This document shows, in pieces, positions 1 to 7,639 of a stretch of DNA of 64,000 nt. The DNA is taken from assembly GCF_003434305.1 (NCBI RefSeq), contig NZ_QKKX01000031.1, positions 1-64,000 of the forward strand. The letters are read 5' to 3'. The stretch is from Micromonospora sp. MW-13 (GTDB taxonomy: Bacteria; Actinomycetota; Actinomycetes; Mycobacteriales; Micromonosporaceae). A model generated the notes under the pieces. The model searched no databases. It was not told the origin of the DNA and was given only the letters and a program-made list of their open reading frames with translations. Numbering within the stretch: position 1 is the stretch's first letter; each line of letters opens with the position of its first letter. The position numbers and the translations under genes are program-made.

Positions 1-1
1 G

Positions 2-1276
2 CCGGTCGCCGGCACCCTGCTGGAGATCAAGGTCGCCGAGGACGAGACCGCCGCGGTCGGCGCCGACCTGGCGATCGTCGGCGCGGCCGGTGCCGCTCCG
101 ACCGAGGCGAAGCCGGCGCCCAAGCCGGAGGCCAAGCCCGAGCCGAAGCCGGAACCGAAGGCCGAGGCCGCCCCGGCGAAGGTCGAGGAGCCGACCCCGG
201 GACAGTCGTACAACGAGCCGGCGGCCGAGGCCGAGACGGCGGCCAAGCCGGCGCAGGCCGAGCAGCAGGCCCAGCCGACGGCCCCGACCGCCACCCCGGC
301 GCGCCCGTCGGCGCCCGCGGGCGGCGAGGAGGCGGCCGGTTACGTGACCCCGCTGGTGCGCAAGCTGGCCGGCGAGCACGGCGTGGACCTGTCCTCGCTC
401 ACCGGCACCGGCGTCGGCGGCCGGATCCGCAAGCAGGACGTGCTGGCGGCGGCGGAGAAGGCCAAGGCGGCGAAGGCCGCGCCGGCCCCGGCGGCGCAGC
501 CGGCCGGCCCGGCGGCCCCGGTCAGGCCGGCCGCGAAGCCGCAGCCGAGCGCGAAGCGCGGCACCACCGAGAAGCTGCCCCGGATCCGGGCGACCATCGC
601 CAAGCGGATGCAGCAGTCGCTGCACGAGATGGCGCAGCTCACCACGGTCGTCGAGGTGGACGTCACCAAGGTCGCCAAGCTGCGGGCCAAGGCCAAGGAC
701 TCGTTCCAGCAGCGGCACGGCGTGAAGCTGTCGTTCCTGCCGTTCTTCGCCCTCGCTGCGGTCGAGGCGCTCCAGGCGTACCCGATCGTCAACGCCAGCA
801 TGGACCTCGACGCCGGCACGATCACCTACCCGCAGGCCGAGCACCTCGGCATCGCGGTGGACACCGAGCGCGGCCTGATGGTGCCGGTGATCCACGGCGC
901 GGGTGACCTCAACCTGGGCGGGATCGCCAGGCGGATCGCCGACCTGGCCGAGCGCACCCGCACCAACAAGATCAGCCCGGACGAGATCGCCGGGGCGACG
1001 TTCACGCTGACCAACACCGGCAGCCGGGGCGCGCTGTTCGACACCCCGATCGTGCCGTCGCCGCAGTCGGCGATGCTCGGCACGGGCGCCGTGGTGAAGC
1101 GCCCGGTCGTGGTCAACGACCCGGAGCTGGGCGAGGTCGTCGCGGTCCGCTCGATGGTCTACCTGGCCCTGTCGTACGACCACCGGCTGATCGACGGCGC
1201 GGACGCGGCCCGCTTCCTGGTCGCGGTCAAGGAGCGGCTGGAGGCCGGCAACTTCGAGGCCGAACTCGGCCTGTAA
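2..1276 (+). CDS. sucB: Dihydrolipoamide acyltransferase (E2), 5' truncated by window edge
   Basis: E2 core of a 2-oxo acid dehydrogenase complex; it transfers the acyl group from lipoyl-lysine to CoA. The frame is open from base 2, so the N-terminus lies outside the window. Visible in order: the tail of a lipoyl domain (PVAGTLLEIKVAEDETAAVG), a long Ala/Pro/Lys/Glu linker, a peripheral subunit-binding domain (VTPLVRKLAGEHGVDLSSL then GTGVGGRIRKQDV), a second Ala/Pro linker, and the catalytic acetyltransferase domain. The last ends in the active-site motif SYDHRLIDGADAARF with the catalytic His and Asp. In actinobacteria this protein (SucB/DlaT) serves both pyruvate and 2-oxoglutarate dehydrogenase. 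The lipB and lipA genes that lipoylate it lie 8-12 kb downstream. Which 2-oxo acid it serves cannot be read from sequence alone. Confidence 0.95.
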   Translation, partial: PVAGTLLEIKVAEDETAAVGADLAIVGAAGAAPTEAKPAPKPEAKPEPKPEPKAEAAPAKVEEPTPGQSYNEPAAEAETAAKPAQAEQQAQPTAPTATPARPSAPAGGEEAAGYVTPLVRKLAGEHGVDLSSLTGTGVGGRIRKQDVLAAAEKAKAAKAAPAPAAQPAGPAAPVRPAAKPQPSAKRGTTEKLPRIRATIAKRMQQSLHEMAQLTTVVEVDVTKVAKLRAKAKDSFQQRHGVKLSFLPFFALAAVEALQAYPIVNASMDLDAGTITYPQAEHLGIAVDTERGLMVPVIHGAGDLNLGGIARRIADLAERTRTNKISPDEIAGATFTLTNTGSRGALFDTPIVPSPQSAMLGTGAVVKRPVVVNDPELGEVVAVRSMVYLALSYDHRLIDGADAARFLVAVKERLEAGNFEAELGL

Positions 1277-1292
1277 CTCCCGCTGTCCCACC

Positions 1293-1331
1293 CGACGGGC
1301 GCCCCGGTCACACCGACCGGGGCGCCCGTCG
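1293..1331 (+). terminator. Strong hairpin after sucB
   Basis: A perfect 17-bp inverted repeat (arms 1293-1309 and 1315-1331, 5-nt loop) starts 17 nt after the sucB stop codon. No T-run follows, which is common for terminators in very GC-rich actinomycetes. It separates sucB from the ltrA gene. Confidence 0.85.
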
Positions 1332-1410
1332 CCACAGTCCTCGACGTACCGCCCGAGGAGCTAAGCCGAATCCCCACCGGGAGCCCCCCGGACGCTGCGA
1401 GAGTTGACGG

Positions 1411-2748
1411 GTGGGCGGCAATCGACTGCGGAGGCTCGGCCCGGTCGTGGCAGTCGCCCCGGGTGCCCGCGTCGACAGGTTCGAGATCTTCTTCGACCTG
1501 GTCTTCGTCTTCTCGTTCTTCATCATCACCCGGGCCACCGCCGCCGAGATCACCGGCGCGTCCCTGCTGCACGCCATGCTGGTGCTCGCCGTGCTCTGGT
1601 GGACCTGGGTGGTGCACAGCGTGGTGGCCACCCGGATCCGGCTCGGCCAGGGCTTCGTCCCGGTGCTGATGGTCGTCGCGATGGCGGCGCTCTTCTGCTT
1701 CGCGCAGGCGCTGCCCCAGGCCTTCGGCGACCCGCGCGGGGGAGCCGCCGGGCCGGTGGTCGTCGTGGTCAGCTACGTGGTCATCCTCGGCGTGCACCTG
1801 TTCCTCCTCTCCCTGCACGCCGAACGGAACAGCGCGGAGGGGCGCCGGCAGTTTCTCCGGTTCGCCCCGGTGATGGGGCTCAGCACGTTCCTGCTGCTCG
1901 CCGCAGCGCTGCTCCCCGCCATGGTCCACGACCCGGGCCGGGCGAGCCTGGTCCGGGACGGGCTCTGGGCGGCCGTGGTGCTGCTCCAGTACGCCACGGG
2001 GCTCTTCGGCACCAAGGGTTGGGAGGTGCAGTCGGCGGAGCACTGGACGGAACGCTACGACCTCATCCTGATCATCGCGCTGGGCGAGTCGGTCATCTCG
2101 GTCGGCGTCGGCAGCAACCTCCTCGGCCAGCCGCCGACCTGGCCGGCGCTCGCCGCGGCCGTCCTCGGCATCTTCTTCACCGCAGCGCTGTGGTGGGCCC
2201 ACTACGACGTCATCGGGCCGGCCGCCCGGATCGCGCTGCACGTCGCGAAGGGCCGTCCCCGGGCGACGATGGCCCGCGACGCGTTCGCCTACCTCTACCT
2301 GCCGATGATCGCCGGAATCATCCTGTTCGCCCTGGGCGCCGAGGAGATCGTGCACGGGATCGCCAGCCCCACCGTGCCCGTCGGCGAGCCGGCCCACGGC
2401 CCGTCCGTGCCCCTGCTCTTCGGCGGGGTGATCTGCTACCTGTGCGGGAACATGCTGTTCCAGCTCCGCACGCTGGGCACGCTGTCCTGGACCCGGGTCG
2501 TCGCCGTCGTGCTGCTCACCGCCGGCATCCCGGTCGGTGCCCGCCTGCCCGGGCTGGCCGCCCTGGGGCTGTTGACCGCGATCTGTGTGGGCCTGGTCGC
2601 GGTCGAGGTGATCACCATGGCGGAGGGCCGGCTCGCCCTGCACGAGGAAATCGCCCGCGAGCGCACCAACCACGAGGCGCTCGAGGCCGCCTGGCGGGCC
2701 CGGTGGCGCGCGAAGGCCCCCGGCGAGCAGCCCTCCGGCGAGCGGTGA
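1411..2748 (+). CDS. LtrA-family membrane protein (copy 1)
   Basis: A 445-aa polytopic membrane protein of the low-temperature-requirement A family (PF06772). The diagnostic N-terminal block RFEIFFDLVFVFSFFIITR is followed by the WWTW segment and many hydrophobic helices, including a YDLILIIALGESVISVGVG block typical of the family. The C-terminus is soluble and charged. The start is GTG at 1411. The molecular function of LtrA proteins is not established; in Listeria the gene was linked to growth in the cold. Two more family members lie at 56474 and 57996, but this copy sits in the conserved core. It is separated from sucB by a terminator and is probably transcribed on its own. Confidence 0.88.
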   Translation: MGGNRLRRLGPVVAVAPGARVDRFEIFFDLVFVFSFFIITRATAAEITGASLLHAMLVLAVLWWTWVVHSVVATRIRLGQGFVPVLMVVAMAALFCFAQALPQAFGDPRGGAAGPVVVVVSYVVILGVHLFLLSLHAERNSAEGRRQFLRFAPVMGLSTFLLLAAALLPAMVHDPGRASLVRDGLWAAVVLLQYATGLFGTKGWEVQSAEHWTERYDLILIIALGESVISVGVGSNLLGQPPTWPALAAAVLGIFFTAALWWAHYDVIGPAARIALHVAKGRPRATMARDAFAYLYLPMIAGIILFALGAEEIVHGIASPTVPVGEPAHGPSVPLLFGGVICYLCGNMLFQLRTLGTLSWTRVVAVVLLTAGIPVGARLPGLAALGLLTAICVGLVAVEVITMAEGRLALHEEIARERTNHEALEAAWRARWRAKAPGEQPSGER

Positions 2749-2891
2749 CCGACCCGCCGGCCGAGCGCGCCGGCGCGGGCCGAGCGGGCGGTACGCGGCC
2801 AGCACGGTCGGTAGGATCATCGCCAGCGTCGCGGTGCACCCGGCAAGGAGACCGCCGAGGGCATGGAGGCGCGGGACCGTACGGGACTGAC

Positions 2892-3407
2892 GTGCACCCT
2901 TCCCCCGGGCCGGGCAACCGATTCACGGCGCTCGGCACCCAGTTGATCGAGATCCACCACTGGCTCCGCGAGGAGTTGGCCCGGCTCCGGGCGAGCCTCG
3001 AACCCGGCGCGGTCCCGCCGAACGGCGGCGACCGGCTGCGCAGCCTGCGGGCCCACTGTCTCAGCTTCTGCTCCGCCCTCACGGCGCACCACACCGGCGA
3101 GGACGGCGGCGCGTTCCGGGTGCTGGCCGAGGAGGCGCCGCAACTGCGGCCGGTCCTGGCGAAGCTCGCCCAGGACCACCGGCTGATCGACGGCATCGTG
3201 CGCCGGATCGAGGAGCTGGTCGCCGGGCCGCCGGCCGCCGACCCGGCCGCCGCCGCCCGGGTGCTCGCCGAGCTGGACGGCCTCACCGCCATCGTCGAGT
3301 CGCACTTCGGCTTCGAGGAGCGGGCGATCGTCACCGCGCTCGACGCGCTGCGCGCCGACGCCGGCACCGCCGAGGAGCTGTACGGCCTCGCCCCGCCCGC
3401 CTGGTGA
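2892..3407 (+). CDS. Hemerythrin/HHE-domain protein
   Basis: A 171-aa soluble all-helical protein with the spaced His/Glu residues of hemerythrin-like domains: IEIHHWLREE near residue 20, AHHTGEDGGAF around residue 63, DHRLIDGIVRRIEE near residue 95 and SHFGFEERAI near residue 135. Such domains bind a di-iron centre and sense or carry oxygen or nitric oxide; the exact role here is unknown. The frame is open far upstream, but GTG 2892 is chosen because homology-like sequence begins just after it. It lies 143 nt downstream of ltrA on the same strand. Confidence 0.8.
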   Translation: MHPSPGPGNRFTALGTQLIEIHHWLREELARLRASLEPGAVPPNGGDRLRSLRAHCLSFCSALTAHHTGEDGGAFRVLAEEAPQLRPVLAKLAQDHRLIDGIVRRIEELVAGPPAADPAAAARVLAELDGLTAIVESHFGFEERAIVTALDALRADAGTAEELYGLAPPAW

Positions 3408-3425
3408 CCCCGACCCCCGACCTGG

Positions 3426-3470
3426 CCGGGCCGGGCCGGGCCGGGTCGGGTCGGGTCGGGCCGGGCCGGG
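3426..3470. repeat. Pentanucleotide tandem repeat (YCGGG)9
   Basis: Nine consecutive copies of a C/T-CGGG pentamer, six with C and three with T at the first position, in the gap between the hemerythrin-like and LLM genes. A looser continuation (GGGTTCAGCGG repeated twice) extends to about 3520. It is a simple-sequence tract with no visible coding role and could be length-variable. Confidence 0.8.
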
Positions 3471-3591
3471 CCGCGACGGCCGCGCCGGGTTCAGCGGGCC
3501 GGGTCGGGTTCAGCGGTCGGCGGATTCGCCGGTCGGCAGAATCCGGCCCGGCGCGCTGGCCCGTTCGGCACCGGCACCGCACGCTGGGCTG

Positions 3592-4524
3592 ATGGCGACC
3601 TTCTCCCTCCAGTCCGCCCCCACTGACGCCGCGAGCTGGCTCGCCCTGGCCCGTCGGGCCGAGGCCGCCGGCTATGACACGCTGCTCGCCGCCGACCACC
3701 CGGGCTCCTGCGGCGACCCGTTCGTCGCGCTGGCCGCCGCCGCGTCGGTGACCTCGACGATCGGGCTCGGCTCGTACGTGTCGAACCTGGGCGTCCGCGA
3801 GCCGATGCTGCTCGCCGCCGACGTGGCCACGCTCGACGTGGTCTCCGGCGGGCGGGCCCGCCTCGGCGTCGGCGCCGGCCACACCCCGGCCGAGTGGCGC
3901 GCGGTCGGCCGGGAACGCCCCGACGTGGCCGGCCGGGTCCGCCGCTGCCTCGCCGTCACCGAGGCGGTACGCGCCCTGCTCGACGGGGCGGAGGTCACCG
4001 TGGACTCCCCCGAGCTGACCGTGCACGCCGCCCGGCTGACCTCGCCCCGGCCGGTGCAGGAGCGCATCCCGCTGACCGTCGGGACGTCCAACTCGACGCT
4101 GCTGCGCTGGGCCGGGGCGCACGCCGACGTGGTCGGGCTGGCCGGCCTCGGCCGTACCCTCGAGGACGGCCACCAGCACGAGGCCCGGTGGCGGGCCGAC
4201 CAGATCGGGGCGCAGCTCGCCCGCGTCGCCGAGGGGGCGGCGGGCCGGGCGAACCCACCGGCGCTGGAGGCGCTGGTGCAGACCGTCGTGGTGACCGACG
4301 ACGCGGAGGCCGCCGCCGCCGAGCAGGCCGGCCGGACCGGGCTCACCGTCGCCGAGCTGCTGGCCACGCCGTTCGTGCTGATCGGCACCGAGGACGAGAT
4401 CGTCGCGGCGGTCGCCGAGCACGAGCGCCGCTGGGGGGTCACCCGCTTCGTGGTCCGCGCCGACGCCCTCGACCCGCTCACCCCGGTACTCGCCCGCCTG
4501 GCCGGTGACGGTCGCCCGGCGTAG
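3592..4524 (+). CDS. F420-dependent LLM-class oxidoreductase (TIGR03621-like)
   Basis: A 310-aa luciferase-like TIM-barrel protein. The order of blocks (FSLQSAP, ARRAEAAGYDTLLAADHPG, TSTIGLGSYVSNLGVREPMLL, GGRARLGVGAGHTPAEW, and a C-terminal VLIGTEDEIVAAVAEHERRWG segment) matches the actinobacterial TIGR03621 group. These enzymes are predicted to use coenzyme F420 for hydride transfer; the substrate is unknown. ATG 3592 fits the usual N-terminus. An npdG-like F420 reductase at 41738 shows that F420 metabolism is present in this genome. The frame stays open past the TAG stop into the next gene, which is treated here as chance in GC-rich DNA. Confidence 0.85.
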   Translation: MATFSLQSAPTDAASWLALARRAEAAGYDTLLAADHPGSCGDPFVALAAAASVTSTIGLGSYVSNLGVREPMLLAADVATLDVVSGGRARLGVGAGHTPAEWRAVGRERPDVAGRVRRCLAVTEAVRALLDGAEVTVDSPELTVHAARLTSPRPVQERIPLTVGTSNSTLLRWAGAHADVVGLAGLGRTLEDGHQHEARWRADQIGAQLARVAEGAAGRANPPALEALVQTVVVTDDAEAAAAEQAGRTGLTVAELLATPFVLIGTEDEIVAAVAEHERRWGVTRFVVRADALDPLTPVLARLAGDGRPA

Positions 4525-4728
4525 GTGCCCCTTCGGGTGGTCCCGGTACCGACGGAACAGCGAGCCGGCGAAGTCCGGGGTGCCGACGACGTGCGCGGGC
4601 GGGCCCCGCAGTGGCTGGGCTGGTTCACCGACGGGCGGCCCGACGCGCCCTGGGCGACCCGGGTCGCCCAGGTGCGGCTGATCGAGATCCGCTCGCCGCG
4701 TCCGGTCGGTGCCGCGGGCGGCGAAGAT

Positions 4729-5634
4729 ATGGGTATGCGCATTCTCATGGCCGGCGCGTCCGGCTTCCTGGGCACCCGGCTGGTCGGCCGCCTCACCGCC
4801 GGGGGACACCAGGTCACCCACCTGGTCCGGCGGCCGGCGCGCACTCCCGACGAGCGACAGTGGAAGCCGTCCGCCGCCCAGCTCGACCCCGGGGTGGTCG
4901 CCGACGCCGACGCCGTGGTCAACCTGGCCGGCGCCGGTGTCGGCGACAAGCGGTGGAACGACGGGTACCGGCGGCTGATCCGGTCCAGCCGGGTGGACAG
5001 CACGACCACCCTGGCCATCACGATCGCCGGGCTGCCGACCGCCGACCGGCCGGCGGTGCTGCTGAACGCCTCCGCCGTCGGCTGGTACGGCAACACCGGC
5101 GACCGGATGGTCGAGGAGGACGCCCCGGCGGGCGAGGGCTTCCTCGCCGACGTCTGCCGGGTCTGGGAGGCGGCCACCCGCCCGGCCGAGGACGCCGGGG
5201 TACGGGTGGTCCGGCTGCGCACCGGGCTGCCGCTGCACCGCGACGGCGGGATGCTCAAGCCGCAGCTCCTGCCGTTCAGGCTCGGCGTCGCGGGACGGCT
5301 GGGCAGCGGCCGGCAGTGGCTGCCGTGGATCTCGATGGCCGACTGGCTGCGCGTGGCGGAGTTCCTGCTGGACCGCGACGACCTGGCCGGACCGGTCAAC
5401 GGGGTCGGCCCGGCCCCGGTCACCAACGCCGAGTTCACCAGGGAGCTGGCCCGCCAGCTCCATCGCCCGGCGGTGCTGCCGATCCCGGCGGTGGCCCTCA
5501 GGGTGGCCCTCGGCGGCTTCGCGCAGGAGGCCCTGACCAGCGCCCGGGTCCTGCCCGCCGTGCTGCGCCGGGCCGGCTTCGCCTACCACCACCCCGATTT
5601 GGCCGGCGCCCTGCACGCCGCCCTGACCGACTGA
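4729..5634 (+). CDS. TIGR01777-family NAD(P)-binding reductase/epimerase
   Basis: A 301-aa short-chain-type nucleotide-sugar-epimerase-like protein. The Rossmann motif GASGFLGTRL comes directly after MRILMA. VVNLAGAGVGDKRW, SAVGWYGNTGDR (the Ser/Tyr region) and WLPWISMADWL are family blocks, and the C-terminus is the usual SSR-like tail. ATG 4729 (or the in-frame ATG 4735) is preferred over the far-upstream GTG because the nucleotide-binding motif must sit near the N-terminus. Actinobacteria commonly keep this gene between sucB and lipB, which suggests a link to lipoate or 2-oxo acid dehydrogenase function. Its reaction is not known. Confidence 0.88.
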   Translation: MGMRILMAGASGFLGTRLVGRLTAGGHQVTHLVRRPARTPDERQWKPSAAQLDPGVVADADAVVNLAGAGVGDKRWNDGYRRLIRSSRVDSTTTLAITIAGLPTADRPAVLLNASAVGWYGNTGDRMVEEDAPAGEGFLADVCRVWEAATRPAEDAGVRVVRLRTGLPLHRDGGMLKPQLLPFRLGVAGRLGSGRQWLPWISMADWLRVAEFLLDRDDLAGPVNGVGPAPVTNAEFTRELARQLHRPAVLPIPAVALRVALGGFAQEALTSARVLPAVLRRAGFAYHHPDLAGALHAALTD

Positions 5635-5682
5635 CCGGTACGGGGCCCGGCCCGGGCAGGCGGGACCCGTGCCGGAGCGCCC

Positions 5683-6933
5683 TCAGCAGCCGATCACCCA
5701 GTAGTCGGTGGCGGTGCGCCTGAGCGTGGACGTGTAGAAGGTGTTGTAGAGGCCCATCCGCTGGTTGCTGCCGAGGGCGTACGCGTAGCCGCCGGACTGG
5801 TACGCCCGCCCGGCGCTGACGTGGGCGTAGTTGCTGGCGGTGACGCACGTCGGGGCGGCGGTCGGGGTGGCGGTCGGCGTGGCGGTCGGCGTCGGCGTGG
5901 GGGTGGGCGACGCGGTGGCCGTCGGGGTCGGGGTGGCCGTCGGGGTCGGGGTGGTCCCGCCGCCGCCGAGACCGAAGAACTGCGCGTCGCGGTACGTGGA
6001 GCAGATGGTGTCCAGGAAGTACGCCCCGGCGGTGCCGCACTGGTCGGCGCCGGAGCCCGGGTCGACGGGGGTGCCGTGGCCCATCCCGGAGACCCGCTGG
6101 AGGCGGACCGCGTCGTTGCCGTACACCTCCAGGCTGGTGCCGGCGGGCAGCGACGCCGTGCTGGTGGGGGTCTGGGAGACGCCGAGCACGTTGGTCCACT
6201 GGTCGCGCGACTCGACGGCGTTGGCCGGCACGACGGTGCTGTCCGAGGTGCCGTGCCAGATCGACACCCGGGGTCGGCGGCCGGTGTAACCGGGGTACGC
6301 GGACCGGACCAGGTCGCCCCACGCGGCCGGGGTCTTGTCCACCCCGCTGTACTGGCAGGTGCTGGTGGCGGCGGGCGGCGAGCAGCGGTAGGGCAGGCCG
6401 GCGATGACCGAGCCGGCGGCGAAGAGGTCCGGGTAGGTGGCAAGCATGACCGAGGCCATCCCCCCGCCCGCCGAGAGCCCGCTGAGGTAGATCCGGTTGC
6501 CGTCGAGGCCGTAGGTGGACTTCGCGTACCCGACCATCTGCGCGATCGACAGCGCCTCGCCCCGGCCCCGGGTGATGTCCCCCTCGGTGAACCAGTTGAA
6601 GCAGCTCAGCGCCTGGTTGGCGGACGACTGCTGGGGCACGATCAGGGCGAACTTCCACTGGTCGGCGTACTTCTGCCAGCCGGAGCTGGCGAAGTAGCCC
6701 GACGCGTTCTGGGTGCAGCCGTGCAGCAGCACGACGGCCGGGGCAGCCGCCGGCAGGCCGTCGGGGCGGTACGCGTACATGGCGAGGTTGCCGGGGTTGG
6801 AGCCGAAACCGGTGACCTGGGTGAGGCTGGCGGCCTGGGCGGGCGCGGCGACGGCGACCGTGGCCGCCGCGGCGAGCGCGGCCCCGGCGACCGCCCCGGT
6901 GAGCCGGGTGAGCAGGGTGGTGGAGCGGCGCAC
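5683..6933 (-). CDS. Secreted PHB-depolymerase-family esterase with C-terminal binding-type domain
   Basis: A 416-aa secreted serine esterase. It opens with a Sec signal peptide (RRSTTLLTRL, a hydrophobic stretch, then APAQAA). The alpha/beta-hydrolase domain shows LLHGCTQNASGY (oxyanion region), the lipase box GLSAGGG, an Asp in WHGTSDSTVV and a His in SGMGHGTPV. After it come a (PT)n linker rich in Thr/Pro and a C-terminal module of about 55 residues bounded by two Cys (CVTASNYAHVSAG to DYWVIGC). That module also occurs on actinobacterial glycosidases and PHB depolymerases. GTG 6933 is chosen for a strong AGGAGG five bases upstream and because the signal peptide starts there. It probably degrades extracellular polyester or acetylated polymers. 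Confidence 0.87.
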   Translation of the reverse strand: MRRSTTLLTRLTGAVAGAALAAAATVAVAAPAQAASLTQVTGFGSNPGNLAMYAYRPDGLPAAAPAVVLLHGCTQNASGYFASSGWQKYADQWKFALIVPQQSSANQALSCFNWFTEGDITRGRGEALSIAQMVGYAKSTYGLDGNRIYLSGLSAGGGMASVMLATYPDLFAAGSVIAGLPYRCSPPAATSTCQYSGVDKTPAAWGDLVRSAYPGYTGRRPRVSIWHGTSDSTVVPANAVESRDQWTNVLGVSQTPTSTASLPAGTSLEVYGNDAVRLQRVSGMGHGTPVDPGSGADQCGTAGAYFLDTICSTYRDAQFFGLGGGGTTPTPTATPTPTATASPTPTPTPTATPTATPTAAPTCVTASNYAHVSAGRAYQSGGYAYALGSNQRMGLYNTFYTSTLRRTATDYWVIGC

Positions 6934-7087
6934 GGCGGCCTCCTGTGGCGGATTGTGAACTGGGTCACCCCCGAGTTGCCGCGACGTTACGTCCCTGTTT
7001 CCGACCGGCGACATGGCCGCCGCTCACACATTCACGCCCGCCGACGTGTGCCCCCGCCCGGCGGCACCCGGCCGCCGGGCGGACGCC

Positions 7088-7130
7088 GCGGGGGTCCCGG
7101 CCGCGCGGGATGCGCGGCCGGGACCCCCGC
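7088..7130 (-). terminator. 19-bp hairpin downstream of the SCO5389-like gene
   Basis: A perfect inverted repeat with arms 7088-7106 and 7112-7130 and a 5-nt loop, 7 nt past the stop codon of the 7138-7524 gene. It very probably ends that transcript. Confidence 0.85.
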
Positions 7131-7137
7131 GCCCCCG

Positions 7138-7524
7138 TCAGCAGTTGCGCAGCTCCGGGGACTGGTTGCGGATCTGGGCCAGCGGCGAGACGAACTGCCG
7201 GTACTCGTCGCTGTCGACCAGCGCGGGCGGGAAGGCCGCCACCCGGTGGCAGTTCTGGAAGGCGAGCCGCACCCCGAAGTGCCGCTCCAGGCCGCCCCGG
7301 ATGGCGTCGCTGGCCAGCGCGCGCAGCAACTGCCCCCGCTCGGCCTCGGACGGCGGCGGCACGGCGTGGTCGGCCACCCGGCCGCCGGCCGCGCGCCCGG
7401 CCACGTCCGAGACGACCAGCCAGGCGTACGGCAGGGAGCGCCGCACGCAGTCGACGAACTCGGCGTCGTCGATCCGGCCCGCCTCGGCCCGCTCCAGCAG
7501 GGCGGTGGGTACGTCGAGAGACAT
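7138..7524 (-). CDS. SCO5389-family small conserved protein
   Basis: A 128-aa protein beginning MSLDVPTALLERAEAGRIDD, with the family-like blocks FVDCVRRSLPYAW, an invariant-looking QNCHRVAAFPP and a C-terminal NC. It resembles the Streptomyces SCO5389 family, whose function is unknown. ATG 7524 has a strong GGAGGA four bases upstream. It is transcribed alone: a hairpin follows, and the upstream region carries a Fur-type palindrome. No membrane segment or signal peptide is visible. Confidence 0.7.
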   Translation of the reverse strand: MSLDVPTALLERAEAGRIDDAEFVDCVRRSLPYAWLVVSDVAGRAAGGRVADHAVPPPSEAERGQLLRALASDAIRGGLERHFGVRLAFQNCHRVAAFPPALVDSDEYRQFVSPLAQIRNQSPELRNC

Positions 7525-7561
7525 GTTCTCCTCCGATCAACACAGGACAGCGTTGATGCAA

Positions 7562-7578
7562 TTGGAAGTCATTTCCAA
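7562..7578. promoter_or_regulatory. Fur-family-like palindrome (Zur/Nur type)
   Basis: TTGGAAGTCATTTCCAA is a perfect 6-5-6 inverted repeat, A/T-rich in a GC-rich background. It lies between the divergent genes at 7524 (minus) and 7640 (plus). Its inner 15 bases match the actinobacterial Zur-box pattern TGAAAATCATTTTCA at 12 of 15 positions, and the outline also resembles Nur boxes. On the minus strand it follows a TTGACC -35-like hexamer, so a repressor bound here could block the SCO5389-like gene. Which Fur-family member binds is not decidable from sequence. Confidence 0.45.
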
Positions 7579-7639
7579 CAAACGGTCAAGCCTTCGTGTC
7601 TGACCGGCGTGTCCAGTTCCGGTTGGTAACGTCCGCTGC

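Noticed and set aside
3426..3470. Pentamer tract considered as a CRISPR-like or regulatory array
   Set aside because: No spacers; it is a simple-sequence repeat.
4525..4728. Open frame joining the LLM gene's stop to the TIGR01777 gene, with a coding-like GWFTDGRPDAPWATRVAQ stretch
   Set aside because: No start signal or recognised domain; the nucleotide-binding motif fixes the real start at 4729. It could be a decayed gene fragment, but the evidence is too thin.
1159..5616. Very long minus-strand open frames opposite ltrA, LLM and TIGR01777 genes
   Set aside because: They are Pro/Arg/Gly-rich antisense shadows caused by high GC at third positions, with no domains.
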